Below are positions 42,835 through 51,893 of a stretch of 64,000 bases of DNA, piece after piece (the first letter of the stretch is position 1; each line of letters opens with the position of its first letter). Where the stretch lies: positions 1 through 64,000 of the forward strand of contig CAYWUJ010000008.1 in the NCBI GenBank assembly GCA_964461455.1, in the 5' to 3' direction. Below the pieces are notes generated by a model. The model searched no databases and was not told the DNA's origin. It worked only from the letters and a program-made list of their open reading frames with translations. The position numbers and the translations under genes were made by a program. This DNA comes from UBA1413 sp964461455 (GTDB taxonomy: Bacteria > Bacteroidota > Bacteroidia > Bacteroidales > Prolixibacteraceae).

Positions 42835-43238
42835 TCCTGTGTGTTGGTAATATTAAGAGGCTGCTGCGCCTTTTCCTTCTGTTCACTCTCCATTTCCGTA
42901 AGTCGGTTAATCACCCTGGTGTAGATCTTCTCAAACTCCTTGGGCTTGCTGGAATAGTAAATCAGCGACTTCTCAAAAACAGAATCGGCCAGACTGTGTT
43001 TCCGGAGGATGGTATAGTAGAAATCGGATTCTGAATAAATATTCAGTTCCTTGCTCGAAAACCTTTTGGTTTGGTATACCGCTTCGGCAAGGTGCATGTC
43101 GGTCAGCACAGAAATCATCTTGTCGCGTTTCACCAGGTGGCGGGGTTTCTGTACCACTTCGTCATCACAGGCCATGGCCAGAAATGCAGTGACAACGATC
43201 AGGAAGACGGGTTTCAGCCGGAATCTGCAGATCTTCAT
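42831..43238 (-). CDS. DUF4296 lipoprotein
   Basis: A 135-residue lipoprotein. The start at 43238 gives MKICRFRLKPVFLIVVTAFL followed by AMAC, a good lipobox with the cysteine at 24. Then come KRDKMISVLTDMHLAEAVYQ and ESDFYYTILRKHSLADSVFE, the DUF4296 pattern found in Bacteroidota. The remainder is helical (VINRLTEMESEQKEKAQQPL). Function is unknown. Its TGA overlaps the ATG of the amidohydrolase. A longer frame starting at 43361 is less likely because it would bury the signal peptide. Confidence 0.82.
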   Translation of the reverse strand: MKICRFRLKPVFLIVVTAFLAMACDDEVVQKPRHLVKRDKMISVLTDMHLAEAVYQTKRFSSKELNIYSESDFYYTILRKHSLADSVFEKSLIYYSSKPKEFEKIYTRVINRLTEMESEQKEKAQQPLNITNTQE

Positions 43239-43433
43239 TTTTCTTTTCCTGAAGGCGAAGTTTTCTTCAGCAGGTGTAAAAATAGGAATATTTCCCTGAA
43301 TTACGGCGGGGCATTCCTCGTATGCTCCGTGGCGGGGAGTTTTACTTCCGTAGGGAGTCATTCCTGCCGGCTCTGCGGCGGGGGGTGTTGTTCCCCGTAG
43401 TGAAGGACAGAGGGGGATTCTGATGGGAGAGAG

Positions 43434-44792
43434 TCAGTGGAAGAGTTTTTTGAACACCTCTTCGACGCGGGTGACCCTGATGATTTCCAGGGGGAAAGAA
43501 GCGGGGTCGTACCCTTTATTAAAGCGGGGCACGAAAATCCTTGAGAATCCCAGGCGGGCGGCTTCGGCGATCCGTTGTTCCAGGCGGCCCACGGCTCTGA
43601 CTTCCCCGGTGAGGCCCACTTCTCCGGCAAAGGCGTAGTGATGGTCGACGGCCAGGTCGAGGCTGGAGGAGAGGATGGCCACGAGTACCGCCAGGTCGGT
43701 AGCCGGGTCGGTAATCTTCAATCCACCGGCCACATTCAGGAATACGTCACGTGAGGCCAGCCTGAATCCCGCCCTTTTTTCAAGGACGGCGAGCAGCATA
43801 TTGAGGCGGCGGAGGTCAAACCCCGTCGATGACCGCTGGGGCACTCCATAGGCGGCGGTACTCACCAGCGACTGGATCTCGATCAGAAAAGGACGCACTC
43901 CTTCAATGGTGGCCGCAATGGCCGTCCCCGATACCGGTCCGGTATCGCCTGAGATGAGGTGGTCGGAAGGGTTGGGGACTTCCACAAGACCGTTCTGGCG
44001 CATTTCAAAAATCCCCAGTTCCGAGGTAGAGCCGTACCTGTTTTTAGTTGACCGCAATACCCTGAAATAGTGCTGGTTGTCACCCTCAAACTGGATCACC
44101 GTGTCGACGATGTGTTCCAGCACCTTGGGGCCTGCCAGGTTCCCCTCCTTGTTGATATGGCCGATCAGGATGGCGGTCATGTGGGATCTCTTGGCATACC
44201 GCAGTATGGCGGCGGTACACTCCCTGACCTGGCCTACTGATCCCGGCGAGGATTCTATTCTGTCGGTGGCCAGGGTTTGTATGGAATCGACCACCAGAAT
44301 ATCCGGTTTATGCTCTTCCACCACGGCCATCATCATTTCAAGGGAGGTCTCAGAGAGAAACAGCGCTCCTTTCCCTTTCAGGTTCAGCCGGTTGGCTCTT
44401 AGTTTGATTTGCTGGAGGCTCTCTTCGCCCGAGGCATAGAGGATTTTTTTCCCTTTCATGGCGAGGGCCAGCTGGAGGACCAGGGTTGATTTTCCAATTC
44501 CCGGTTCTCCGCCCAGGAGCACCAAAGACCCCGGAACCAGTCCGCCCCCCAGTACCCTGTTGAATTCGGAGATTCCCGTGTCGATGCGTTCCTGGTGGAG
44601 ATTGGAGATTTCTTCCAGGGGCAGGGGGATATGGTCACCGGTGACCACGGGCATTCCCCCTGATTTCGGTGAGGTGTCCACGATCTCTTCGACATAGGTA
44701 TTCCAGAGGTTGCAGGCAGGGCAGCGGCCTATCCATTTGGGAGATTCGGCGCCGCAATTCTGGCAGGTATAGATGGTTTTGAGCTTTGTCAT
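43434..44792 (-). CDS. radA: DNA repair protein RadA
   Basis: A 452-residue RecA-like ATPase that drives branch migration in recombinational repair. A zinc finger with C10, C13, C24 and C27 (YTCQNCGAESPKWIGRCPAC) opens the protein. Walker A is GGEPGIGKST with K101. The RadA-specific motif KNRYG is at 250-254 (TKNRYGSTSELGIFEM). The C-terminal Lon-like domain ends GEVGLTGEVRAVGRLEQRI. Length is typical. The gene overlaps the upstream adenylyltransferase stop by 4 bp, suggesting an operon. Confidence 0.97.
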   Translation of the reverse strand: MTKLKTIYTCQNCGAESPKWIGRCPACNLWNTYVEEIVDTSPKSGGMPVVTGDHIPLPLEEISNLHQERIDTGISEFNRVLGGGLVPGSLVLLGGEPGIGKSTLVLQLALAMKGKKILYASGEESLQQIKLRANRLNLKGKGALFLSETSLEMMMAVVEEHKPDILVVDSIQTLATDRIESSPGSVGQVRECTAAILRYAKRSHMTAILIGHINKEGNLAGPKVLEHIVDTVIQFEGDNQHYFRVLRSTKNRYGSTSELGIFEMRQNGLVEVPNPSDHLISGDTGPVSGTAIAATIEGVRPFLIEIQSLVSTAAYGVPQRSSTGFDLRRLNMLLAVLEKRAGFRLASRDVFLNVAGGLKITDPATDLAVLVAILSSSLDLAVDHHYAFAGEVGLTGEVRAVGRLEQRIAEAARLGFSRIFVPRFNKGYDPASFPLEIIRVTRVEEVFKKLFH

Positions 44793-45289
44793 TTTCCCTG
44801 GAGTCTGAGTTTTTCGATGAGCAGGGTGGTGGAGAACCCGGGAACCAGTTCCATGGTTTCCACGCGTCCTCCGGCAGCGATGACGGCATCGTAGCCGGCG
44901 ATAGCTTCGGGGGCGTAGTCATTTCCCTTGACCAGGAGGTCGGGGAGGAGGGTTTTGATCATTTCCAGGGGGGTGTCTTCTTCAAAGATGACGACAGCGG
45001 CCACCGGTTCCAGGGAAGCCAGCATCCAGGCCCGGGATTCCTGGCCGGTCAGTGGCCGGCCGGGCCCTTTGAGGCGCGCCACCGAGGCGTCGGAGTTCAG
45101 GCCTACCACCAGGCGGTCACCGCGGGAGGCCGCCCTGGCCAGAACCTCGGCATGCCCCCGGTGAAGAAGGTCAAAGCATCCATTCGTGTATACGATCTTC
45201 TCGCCGGCAGCCCTCCATCTCTTGTACACCGGGAGAAAAGCCGCAGTATCTCCGAAAATTTTCGCCTCTATCTTCCTGATATGGTCCAT
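44789..45289 (-). CDS. rfaE2: D-glycero-beta-D-manno-heptose 1-phosphate adenylyltransferase
   Basis: A 166-residue nucleotidyltransferase of the cytidylyltransferase-like fold. The nucleotide site is VYTNGCFDLLHRGHAEVLAR, where LLHRGH is the HxGH-type motif. VVGLNSDASVARLKGPGRPL and PLEMIKTLLPDLLVKGNDYA follow, as in the C-terminal half of HldE. It makes ADP-heptose for lipopolysaccharide core. The separate RfaE1 kinase is not in the window. The gene overlaps radA by 4 bp. Cytoplasmic. Confidence 0.92.
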   Translation of the reverse strand: MDHIRKIEAKIFGDTAAFLPVYKRWRAAGEKIVYTNGCFDLLHRGHAEVLARAASRGDRLVVGLNSDASVARLKGPGRPLTGQESRAWMLASLEPVAAVVIFEEDTPLEMIKTLLPDLLVKGNDYAPEAIAGYDAVIAAGGRVETMELVPGFSTTLLIEKLRLQGK

Positions 45290-45362
45290 CTTTGAACTTT
45301 TTCATAAAAATAGTTAAAAACCTTTCAAAATGGGCGCCCGGGGAGCCTTGCCCCTGATTAAA

Positions 45363-45392
45363 TTGATTTTCCGGATATTTTCGTTAATTTTG
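45363..45392 (+). promoter_or_regulatory. Bacteroidota-type promoter of the glycogen synthase-like gene
   Basis: TTG (45363-45365), 19 bp spacer, TAATTTTG (45385-45392): both elements at the right distance. The transcript would start near 45399, which supports the ATG at 45422 as start. Confidence 0.68.
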
Positions 45393-45421
45393 CACTGATT
45401 TTAACTACATTGAAGAAGGTG

Positions 45422-46222
45422 ATGGAAAACAAGAGAATTCTTTATATTTCACAGGAAATCACCCCTTACTTACCCGAAAGCGAGATGTCTGAAATTTCAC
45501 GTTACCTCCCTCAGGGTGTTCAGGAGAGGGGGCGGGAGATCAGGACGTTCATGCCCCGATACGGGTGTGTCAATGAGCGGAGAAACCAGTTGCACGAAGT
45601 GATCAGGTTATCAGGGATGAACCTGGTCATCAACGATACCGACCATCCGCTGATCATTAAGGTGGCATCGATCCAGTCGGCGCGCATGCAGGTTTACTTC
45701 ATAGACAATGAGGATTACTTTCACCGGAAGTGCGTGATGTATGATCCGGAGAACAACTTTTTCGACGATAACGATGAGAGGGCCATATTTTTTGCCCGCG
45801 GGGTTTTGGAAACAGTCATCAAGTTGCGCTGGGCCCCCGACATCATTCACTGTCACGGATGGCTGACCTCCCTGGTCCCCCTGTATATCCGGAAATATTA
45901 TCATGACGACCCTCTCTTTGCGCAATCAAAGGTGGTTTACTCCGTTTATAACGACGATTTCGCCGGCGCCCTGAACAAAAACTTCAGGAAGAAGCTGATG
46001 CTGAAGGGAATCATGGGTAGCGATGTGAAGACGCTCGATAATCCCACCTATGTCAATCTCAGCAAATTAGCCATTTATCATTCCGATGCCGTTATTCAGG
46101 GAACGCAGGAAATCAATCCCGAGCTGGCGCAGTATATCGGCGAGTCGGGCAAAAACTTTCTGGAATACCAGGGAAAAGAAAACTATATTGATGTTTACAA
46201 TGATTTTTATGACAAAGTCTGA
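45422..46222 (+). CDS. Glycogen/starch synthase N-terminal domain protein (GT5-like half)
   Basis: A 266-residue protein. MENKRILYISQEITPYLPES, then SEISRYLPQGVQERGREIRT and FMPRYGCVNERRN, match the ADP-glucose-binding N-terminal half of GT5 glycogen synthases. The central IIHCHGWLTSLVPLYIRKYY is the HGW motif region. The C-terminal Rossmann domain of a full synthase (about 480 residues) is absent and the chain ends naturally with a stop, so activity on its own is doubtful. Such half-proteins recur in Bacteroidota. A TTG at 45410 could start it 4 codons earlier. DUF4270 follows after 31 bp. Confidence 0.85.
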   Translation: MENKRILYISQEITPYLPESEMSEISRYLPQGVQERGREIRTFMPRYGCVNERRNQLHEVIRLSGMNLVINDTDHPLIIKVASIQSARMQVYFIDNEDYFHRKCVMYDPENNFFDDNDERAIFFARGVLETVIKLRWAPDIIHCHGWLTSLVPLYIRKYYHDDPLFAQSKVVYSVYNDDFAGALNKNFRKKLMLKGIMGSDVKTLDNPTYVNLSKLAIYHSDAVIQGTQEINPELAQYIGESGKNFLEYQGKENYIDVYNDFYDKV

Positions 46223-46253
46223 ACACTATTCCTGTTTTTCATTTTCGCGGTTT

Positions 46254-47561
46254 ATGAAGAGGATCTATCTCTTTTCTGGGGTCATCATGGCGATGGCTGC
46301 TTTCTTCCTGGTTTCCTCCTGTAATGATCCCGGAATGGCAGGCATTGAATTGCTGCCGTCAACCGATCTGATCAATACGCGCAACGTGACGGAGAAGAGC
46401 GCCATTCGTGCTTATTCCTTCAGTGATGATTCCCTTCGTACCGACGAGTCGTCGACGAGTCTGCTCGGGGTGTTCAACGATCCCGTTTTCGGGAGGACCA
46501 CTTCTGACCTGGCCCTTCAGTTCCGTCTCAACTCATTTCCCGATTTCGGAAGTAATCCGGTACCCGATTCGATATTCTTATACTTTTATTACCGGATGGT
46601 TTACGGCGATACCTCTTCGGTACAGAAGCTGGAGGTATACGAACTGGAAAACACCCTGGACCCCGACGCCAGTTTTTACCACGATGCTGATCTTTCGGCT
46701 TTTGCCTCCCCGGTAAAGCTGGCGGAATATGATTTCAAACCGGAGGTGAAGCTCGACTCGACGTACAACGATACCGTTTACCAGCTGGTGGGCATCAGGC
46801 TCGACCAGTCGTTGGCCCAACGGCTGATATCAGCCGATTCGCTCGACCTGGTCAATAACGAAAAATTCCTCAATTTTTTCAAGGGATTATATATCAAACC
46901 GGCCAGTACCCAGGGCCAGGGAGCCATCGTTTCTCTGAGTCTGCTGGGATCTACCAACATGAGTGCCGCGGCAGTGGTCCTTTATTACCATAACAGTGAA
47001 GACACGACCAACCTGGCCCTTTACGTCACTGAATTCAGCGCCCGGGTCAACAGTTTTCATCACGATTACTCAGGTACGGCCTTCCACTCGAAGCTTAACC
47101 AGGAGGATACTTCCGACAGTCTCCTCTATATCCAGTCCACAGGAGGCATCCAGTCCAAGATTTATCTTCCCTTCCTGGAGGGGTGGAGAGACTCTTCCCG
47201 GGTGGCCATCAACAAGGCCGAGCTGATCTTCACCGTGGATACCATTGCATCCGATTTCCGGAAATTTCCCCTGCCCGACCAGCTCTTCCTGACCTATATC
47301 AGTGATGACGGAAAAGAGTACCTTCCCAAGGATTACTCTTTCCTTCCGGCTTATTACGGGGGATATCTCTATGAAGACTTCACCTATCGTTTCAATATCA
47401 CGCAGCATATGCAAAGTATCGTCGATGAGGAGACCCCCAACAAGGGGTTTTATCTGACGCCTACCAACAAAAACAGCGAGATGCGCAGGGCGGTGCTCAA
47501 GGGAGCCACCAGTGCCAGCGGAGTGAGGATGATCATCACCTATTCCAAGTTTAACCAGTAA
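46254..47561 (+). CDS. DUF4270 lipoprotein
   Basis: A 435-residue exported lipoprotein. The start at 46254 gives MKRIYLFSGVIMAMAAFFLV followed by SSC, the lipobox, with the cysteine at about 23. The mature part opens NDPGMAGIELLPSTDLINTR and is beta-rich, the common DUF4270 pattern in Bacteroidota (DPVFGRTTSDLALQFRLNSF, SARVNSFHHDYSG). Function is not known. It follows the glycogen synthase-like gene by 31 bp on the same strand and may share its promoter. A longer frame beginning at 46086 overlaps the upstream gene and is not real. Confidence 0.85.
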   Translation: MKRIYLFSGVIMAMAAFFLVSSCNDPGMAGIELLPSTDLINTRNVTEKSAIRAYSFSDDSLRTDESSTSLLGVFNDPVFGRTTSDLALQFRLNSFPDFGSNPVPDSIFLYFYYRMVYGDTSSVQKLEVYELENTLDPDASFYHDADLSAFASPVKLAEYDFKPEVKLDSTYNDTVYQLVGIRLDQSLAQRLISADSLDLVNNEKFLNFFKGLYIKPASTQGQGAIVSLSLLGSTNMSAAAVVLYYHNSEDTTNLALYVTEFSARVNSFHHDYSGTAFHSKLNQEDTSDSLLYIQSTGGIQSKIYLPFLEGWRDSSRVAINKAELIFTVDTIASDFRKFPLPDQLFLTYISDDGKEYLPKDYSFLPAYYGGYLYEDFTYRFNITQHMQSIVDEETPNKGFYLTPTNKNSEMRRAVLKGATSASGVRMIITYSKFNQ

Positions 47562-47573
47562 CAGAACAGTCCT

Positions 47574-49412
47574 ATGTGCGGTATCGTAGGTTATATCGGG
47601 AATAAGAATGTATTTCCGTTGTTGATCAATGGTTTGAAGAGACTGGAATATCGCGGATATGATTCTGCAGGCATAGCTTTGTCGAATCATGAATTCAGGA
47701 TATTCAAAAAAATGGGGAAGGTATCGGAGCTTGAGAATTTTTGTTCCGACAAGGATGTGACGGGAACCGTGGGCATTGGGCATACCCGGTGGGCCACCCA
47801 TGGGGAGCCCAATGACAGGAATGCCCACCCCCATACCTCCCAGAAAGGAAAGTTCACCCTTGTTCACAACGGGATCATCGAGAATTATGCCGAGCTGAAG
47901 AATGACCTGGTCCGCCGCGGATATTCCTTTGTCAGTGATACAGACACGGAAGTGCTTTCGAACCTGATGGAGTATTTCTATGATTCCGGGGAAGAGATCA
48001 CTGCCGAGATGGCGGTAAGGCTGGCTCTTTCCAGGGTGGTAGGAGCTTACGGGATTGCTGTTTTGGCAAAAGATGAACCTGAGATGCTGATTGCCGCCCG
48101 CAAGGGAAGTCCCCTGGTCATCGGGATTGGCCGGGGAGAGTATTTCCTGGCCTCTGATGCGGCTCCCATTGTTGAGCATACCGATCATATGGTCTACCTC
48201 AACGATTACGATGTGGCCATCATGGAAAAGGGGTCCCTGACCCTGAAGAATATCGAGAATAACCCGGTCACCCTTAAGATCCAGCAGGTCGACATATCGA
48301 TCGGGGCTTTGGATAAGGGACCCTTTGAGCATTTTATGCTCAAGGAGATCTTTGAGCAGCCAGCCACCATAGAAGAGACTTTTCGCGGGAGGCTCAGGAC
48401 GGGTCAGGCGGAGATTGTTCTGGGAGGATTGATGGATGTGATGCCTGAGCTGGTAAAAGCCCGGCGGATCATTATCCTTGGTTGCGGCACCTCGTGGCAT
48501 GCCGCGTTGATCGGGGAGTACCTGCTCGAGGAGTATGCCCGCATTCCCGTGGAGGTGGAGTATGCCTCGGAATTCAGATACCGGCATCCGGTGATTTATC
48601 CTGGTGATGTGGTCATTGCCATCAGCCAGAGCGGCGAAACTGCCGATACCCTGGCGGCGGTAAAGATGGCCCGTGAAAATGGGGCTCTGGTGCTGGGAAT
48701 CTGTAATGTGGTGGGCTCCAGTATCTCACGGGAGACGGTTGCCGGAGTTTATACCCATGCGGGCATGGAGATAGGCGTGGCTTCCACCAAAGCTTTTACG
48801 GCACAGGTGACGGTTCTGACCCTTCTGGCCCTGAAACTCGCCCATGACCGGCAGGCCATTCCGGAACCCCTCTACCAGGAACTCATCGGGGAGCTGGCGG
48901 CCATCCCGGAAAAGGCACGCACCATCCTGAACCACCATATGAAGGTGAAAGAAGTGGCCGCGGAAATTATGCAGGCCGGTGATGCCCTCTATCTCGGCCG
49001 GGGAATCCTCTTTCCCGTGGCTCTCGAAGGAGCCCTCAAACTCAAGGAGATCTCCTATATTCATGCAGAAGGGTATGCTGCCGGCGAGATGAAACACGGT
49101 CCCATTGCCCTGGTCGATGACAACCTTCCCGTGGTTGTGGTGGCTCCCCGTGACCACTATTATGAGAAAATCATCAGCAATATCCAGGAGGTCAAAGCCC
49201 GGAAGGGACATATTATTGCCGTGGTGACCGAAGGAGATGCCGCGATGAAGGAGATGGCCGGTTATGTGCTGGAAATCCCTGCTTCACATCCTGCCGTTAC
49301 CCCTCTCCTGTCCATCATTCCCCTGCAATTGCTGGCTTATTACATTGCGGTCATGAGAGGCTGCAATGTTGACCAGCCCAGGAACCTCGCCAAATCGGTG
49401 ACCGTGGAATAA
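47574..49412 (+). CDS. glmS: Glutamine--fructose-6-phosphate aminotransferase
   Basis: A 612-residue enzyme that makes glucosamine 6-phosphate, the entry to UDP-GlcNAc and hence to peptidoglycan, lipopolysaccharide and the nucleotide sugars of the polysaccharide cluster. The start MCGIVGYIGNKN places the nucleophilic Cys2 at the N-terminus after Met removal. GHTRWATHGEPNDRNAHPHT belongs to the glutaminase domain. Two SIS domains follow, with GCGTSWHAALIGEYLLEEYA and ISQSGETADTLAAVKMARE, and the chain ends QPRNLAKSVTVE, the family's C-terminus. It is 12 bp after DUF4270. Confidence 0.98.
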   Translation: MCGIVGYIGNKNVFPLLINGLKRLEYRGYDSAGIALSNHEFRIFKKMGKVSELENFCSDKDVTGTVGIGHTRWATHGEPNDRNAHPHTSQKGKFTLVHNGIIENYAELKNDLVRRGYSFVSDTDTEVLSNLMEYFYDSGEEITAEMAVRLALSRVVGAYGIAVLAKDEPEMLIAARKGSPLVIGIGRGEYFLASDAAPIVEHTDHMVYLNDYDVAIMEKGSLTLKNIENNPVTLKIQQVDISIGALDKGPFEHFMLKEIFEQPATIEETFRGRLRTGQAEIVLGGLMDVMPELVKARRIIILGCGTSWHAALIGEYLLEEYARIPVEVEYASEFRYRHPVIYPGDVVIAISQSGETADTLAAVKMARENGALVLGICNVVGSSISRETVAGVYTHAGMEIGVASTKAFTAQVTVLTLLALKLAHDRQAIPEPLYQELIGELAAIPEKARTILNHHMKVKEVAAEIMQAGDALYLGRGILFPVALEGALKLKEISYIHAEGYAAGEMKHGPIALVDDNLPVVVVAPRDHYYEKIISNIQEVKARKGHIIAVVTEGDAAMKEMAGYVLEIPASHPAVTPLLSIIPLQLLAYYIAVMRGCNVDQPRNLAKSVTVE

Positions 49413-49450
49413 GCTGTAGTTATGACCTTTCGTGTTGAAATATTCCGGTC

Positions 49451-50023
49451 ATGATCACCTTCTCCCAGTTGGTCACTTTTTTCATGATTGCCGTCGGGTT
49501 AAGTTTCGACTCCTTCGCCGCTTCCATTTCCATGGGGGTCGTTCAAAAAAAGATACGCTTCATTCAGGCCTGCGGGGTCGCTTTTTCCCTGGCCTTCTTC
49601 CAGGCCCTTTTCCCGTTGGCGGGATGGCTGGTAGGCAGCTCCCTCCAGAGCCTCATCGAAGGGTTTGATCACTGGATTGCCTTCGGCCTTCTGGTATTTA
49701 TCGGCATCAGGATGATTCTCGACGGCTTCCGTGAGAAACAGAAAGAGAAAAGTTTCGATCCCTTTGTATTCAGGGTGCTGATCGGAGTATCGGTGGCCAC
49801 CAGCATCGATGCCCTGGCGGTAGGACTCAGCTTTGGCTTTACCAATGTGCACATCATCTTTCCCCTGCTGGTCATCTTTGCCGTTACTTTCATCGTGGCC
49901 ATGCTGGGACTCCTCTTTGGAAAGAATATTCCCGGTGAAAAAAGCCACAGAAGCGTCATCGTCGGAGGCATCATCCTGATCCTGATCGGGGTGAAAATCC
50001 TGGTGGAACACCTGACCGCATGA
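49451..50023 (+). CDS. mntP: Manganese efflux pump MntP
   Basis: A 190-residue membrane protein with six membrane segments. The two conserved motif halves are VGLSFDSFAASISMGVV (about 15-31) and ATSIDALAVGLSFGF (about 116-130), each with the aspartate needed for Mn(II) export. Length and topology are standard. No Mn-sensing yybP-ykoY leader is visible, since only 38 bp separate it from glmS. It probably reads through from glmS. Confidence 0.93.
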   Translation: MITFSQLVTFFMIAVGLSFDSFAASISMGVVQKKIRFIQACGVAFSLAFFQALFPLAGWLVGSSLQSLIEGFDHWIAFGLLVFIGIRMILDGFREKQKEKSFDPFVFRVLIGVSVATSIDALAVGLSFGFTNVHIIFPLLVIFAVTFIVAMLGLLFGKNIPGEKSHRSVIVGGIILILIGVKILVEHLTA

Positions 50024-50063
50024 TTCCCCGGGGAAGTATGGCAGGAAAGTTATGGTAATGGGC

Positions 50064-50071
50064 TATTTTTG
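50064..50071 (+). promoter_or_regulatory. -7 box for dusB
   Basis: TATTTTTG matches TAnnTTTG 20 bp before the ATG at 50092. No -33 TTG at normal spacing. Confidence 0.4.
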
Positions 50072-50091
50072 CCTTCTGAAAGCAGAAAAAA

Positions 50092-51105
50092 ATGAAGATA
50101 GGAGATATTGAACTGGGTCATCTGCCTCTTTTTCTGGCGCCCATGGAGGATGTGACGTACAAGTCATTCCGTTACATGTGCAAGAAATTCGGGGCCGATG
50201 TGATGTATACCGAATTTGTCAATTCGGATGCGTTGGTCAGGAATGTGGCCAAGACGAAGCTGAAGATGGCCTTGTTTGATTTTGACCGGCCGGTGGCCAT
50301 CCAGATTTACGGCCATGATCCTGAAGCGATGGCCATAGCAGCGAAGGTGGCCGAAGAGGCGGGTCCCGATTTTATCGACATCAATTTTGGTTGTCCGATG
50401 AAGAAGATTGTCAGGCGTGGTGCCGGAGCTGCTCTTTTACAGGATTTGCCGGCGATGCAGCGTATGGCCACGGCGGTGGTCAAAGCGGTGAAACTGCCGG
50501 TGACTGCCAAAACGCGCCTGGGGTGGGACGAGCACGACAAGCCTGTGGTGGAAGCAGCCCTGCGTCTCCAGGATGCCGGTATCAGCGCACTGGCGATCCA
50601 TGGCCGCACACGCAGCCAGCTCTATAACGGACCGGCCGACTGGTCCCTTATCGGGGAGGTGAAGAACCATCCTCACATCCATATCCCCATTATTGGCAAC
50701 GGGGATATCAAAGGACCCCAGCGTGCCCAAGAGTTGTGGCGTCAAACGGGAGTCGACGGCCTCATGATCGGCCGTCCGGCCATCGGCCGCCCCTGGATAT
50801 TCAGGGAAATAAAACACTACCTGGCCACCGGGGAGGTTCTTCCCCCTCCTTCCGTGGAAGAAGTGGTCGAAAATGTCAGGGAGCAACTTCATCTGAGCAT
50901 CAGCTGGAAAGAGGACGAACGCCGGGGGATCCTGGAAATGCGTCGTCATCTGGCCAGGTATTTTCCCCACCTCCCCAATTTCAGGGAGCTGAAAATCGCC
51001 CTCCTGCAGGCCGAAGACCACCAGACGGTAAATCAACTGCTTGATAAAATCGCAGTACAATACCGTGGCATGAAAGTTGATTATACTGATGTCACATTGA
51101 ATTGA
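50092..51105 (+). CDS. dusB: tRNA-dihydrouridine synthase, DusB type
   Basis: A 337-residue FMN enzyme that reduces uridine in the tRNA D-loop. The TIM barrel opens LFLAPMEDVTYKSFRYMCKK. YTEFVNSDALVRN follows, then the catalytic cysteine in INFGCPMKKIVRRGAGAALL. AIHGRTRSQLYNGPADW and IIGNGDIKGPQRAQELW bind FMN and RNA. VDGLMIGRPAIGRPWIFREI leads to the C-terminal helical domain. It is followed after 3 bp by the YkvA-like gene. Confidence 0.95.
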   Translation: MKIGDIELGHLPLFLAPMEDVTYKSFRYMCKKFGADVMYTEFVNSDALVRNVAKTKLKMALFDFDRPVAIQIYGHDPEAMAIAAKVAEEAGPDFIDINFGCPMKKIVRRGAGAALLQDLPAMQRMATAVVKAVKLPVTAKTRLGWDEHDKPVVEAALRLQDAGISALAIHGRTRSQLYNGPADWSLIGEVKNHPHIHIPIIGNGDIKGPQRAQELWRQTGVDGLMIGRPAIGRPWIFREIKHYLATGEVLPPPSVEEVVENVREQLHLSISWKEDERRGILEMRRHLARYFPHLPNFRELKIALLQAEDHQTVNQLLDKIAVQYRGMKVDYTDVTLN

Positions 51106-51108
51106 AAG

Positions 51109-51507
51109 ATGGAAAACCACTATGCACGTAAGTACAATGAGCGTTCCCTGCTGGCGAAGATCAGAAAATTCGCCCGGAAGGCGGGACAGCAGGTGATTTA
51201 TGCCGTGTTGCTGCTCTTTTATGTGATGAAGGATCCCGGGGTGGGCATGAAGACCAAGCTGACCATTGCTGCTGCTTTGGGTTATTTTATCGTGCCCACC
51301 GATGCCATTTTTGACCTGGCTCCCATATTGGGATTCACCGATGACCTGGGCGTGCTGATCTATGCCCTGGTCAGGGTCTCATCTACCATTACCCCGGCGA
51401 TAAAAGCCAGGGCCCGCGAAAAATTGCAGGAGTGGTTTAAAAGTCCCGACGAAAGGGAACTCCTGGCCCTGGAGGAGAAAATATCTGCCGGTAATCCGGC
51501 AGTCTGA
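51109..51507 (+). CDS. YkvA family membrane protein (DUF1232)
   Basis: A 132-residue protein. The DUF1232 core reads LTIAAALGYFIVPTDAIFDL and APILGFTDDLGVLIYALVRV, about 48-88, including the family's FIVPTDAIFDL signature. Two hydrophobic segments place it in the inner membrane; the ends are charged (KIRKFARKAGQQV and KSPDERELLALEEK). Function is not established. It begins 3 bp after dusB, so the two are one operon. Confidence 0.87.
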   Translation: MENHYARKYNERSLLAKIRKFARKAGQQVIYAVLLLFYVMKDPGVGMKTKLTIAAALGYFIVPTDAIFDLAPILGFTDDLGVLIYALVRVSSTITPAIKARAREKLQEWFKSPDERELLALEEKISAGNPAV

Positions 51508-51549
51508 CCCTTTTGTCGCCCCGGGTACAATATTTGGAGGATCATCGAT

Positions 51550-51888
51550 ATGGGTAAAGGAATTATCAAAGGCTGCCTGGTGTTTATGTTGCTGTTGCCG
51601 GCGTTGCTTCCCCAGGGTGTGCATGCCCAGGTCAGGGTAGCCGAGAAACCTGTGCCTCCCCGTGAATTGATGAAAATTCCGCAAAAACCCGGCGACGGTT
51701 ATCATCTTCTTCCCGGAAGGTGGGTATGGCATCGCCCTGCAAAGATGTATGCCTGGCTGACTCCCGTATGGGTGGAACCCCCGAAGGGAAAGGTGTGGGC
51801 CCCCGGTTACTGGAAGGAAGTCCGCAAAGGATGGGTGTGGGTTCCCGGAAAATGGGAGAATAAAAAGCGCTTCTGGAACAGGTTCTGA
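51550..51888 (+). CDS. Small secreted protein with WxxGxW repeats
   Basis: A 112-residue exported protein with a signal peptide (MGKGIIKGCLVFMLLLPALL, cut near VHAQ). The last 60 residues hold repeats of the WxxGxW type: HLLPGRWVWHRP, GKVWAPGYWKEV and GWVWVPGKWENK. Such repeats occur in small periplasmic or outer-membrane proteins of Bacteroidota and Proteobacteria whose role is unknown. It is 42 bp after the YkvA-like gene on the same strand and convergent with the ABC transporter gene, 5 bp apart. Confidence 0.75.
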   Translation: MGKGIIKGCLVFMLLLPALLPQGVHAQVRVAEKPVPPRELMKIPQKPGDGYHLLPGRWVWHRPAKMYAWLTPVWVEPPKGKVWAPGYWKEVRKGWVWVPGKWENKKRFWNRF

Positions 51889-51893
51889 TGAGT

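Noticed and set aside
47070..48587. Minus-strand frame of 505 codons
   Set aside because: Antisense across DUF4270 and glmS; spans the boundary of two real genes.
49413..49450. Manganese riboswitch before mntP
   Set aside because: Only 38 bp are available and none of the expected structure is present.
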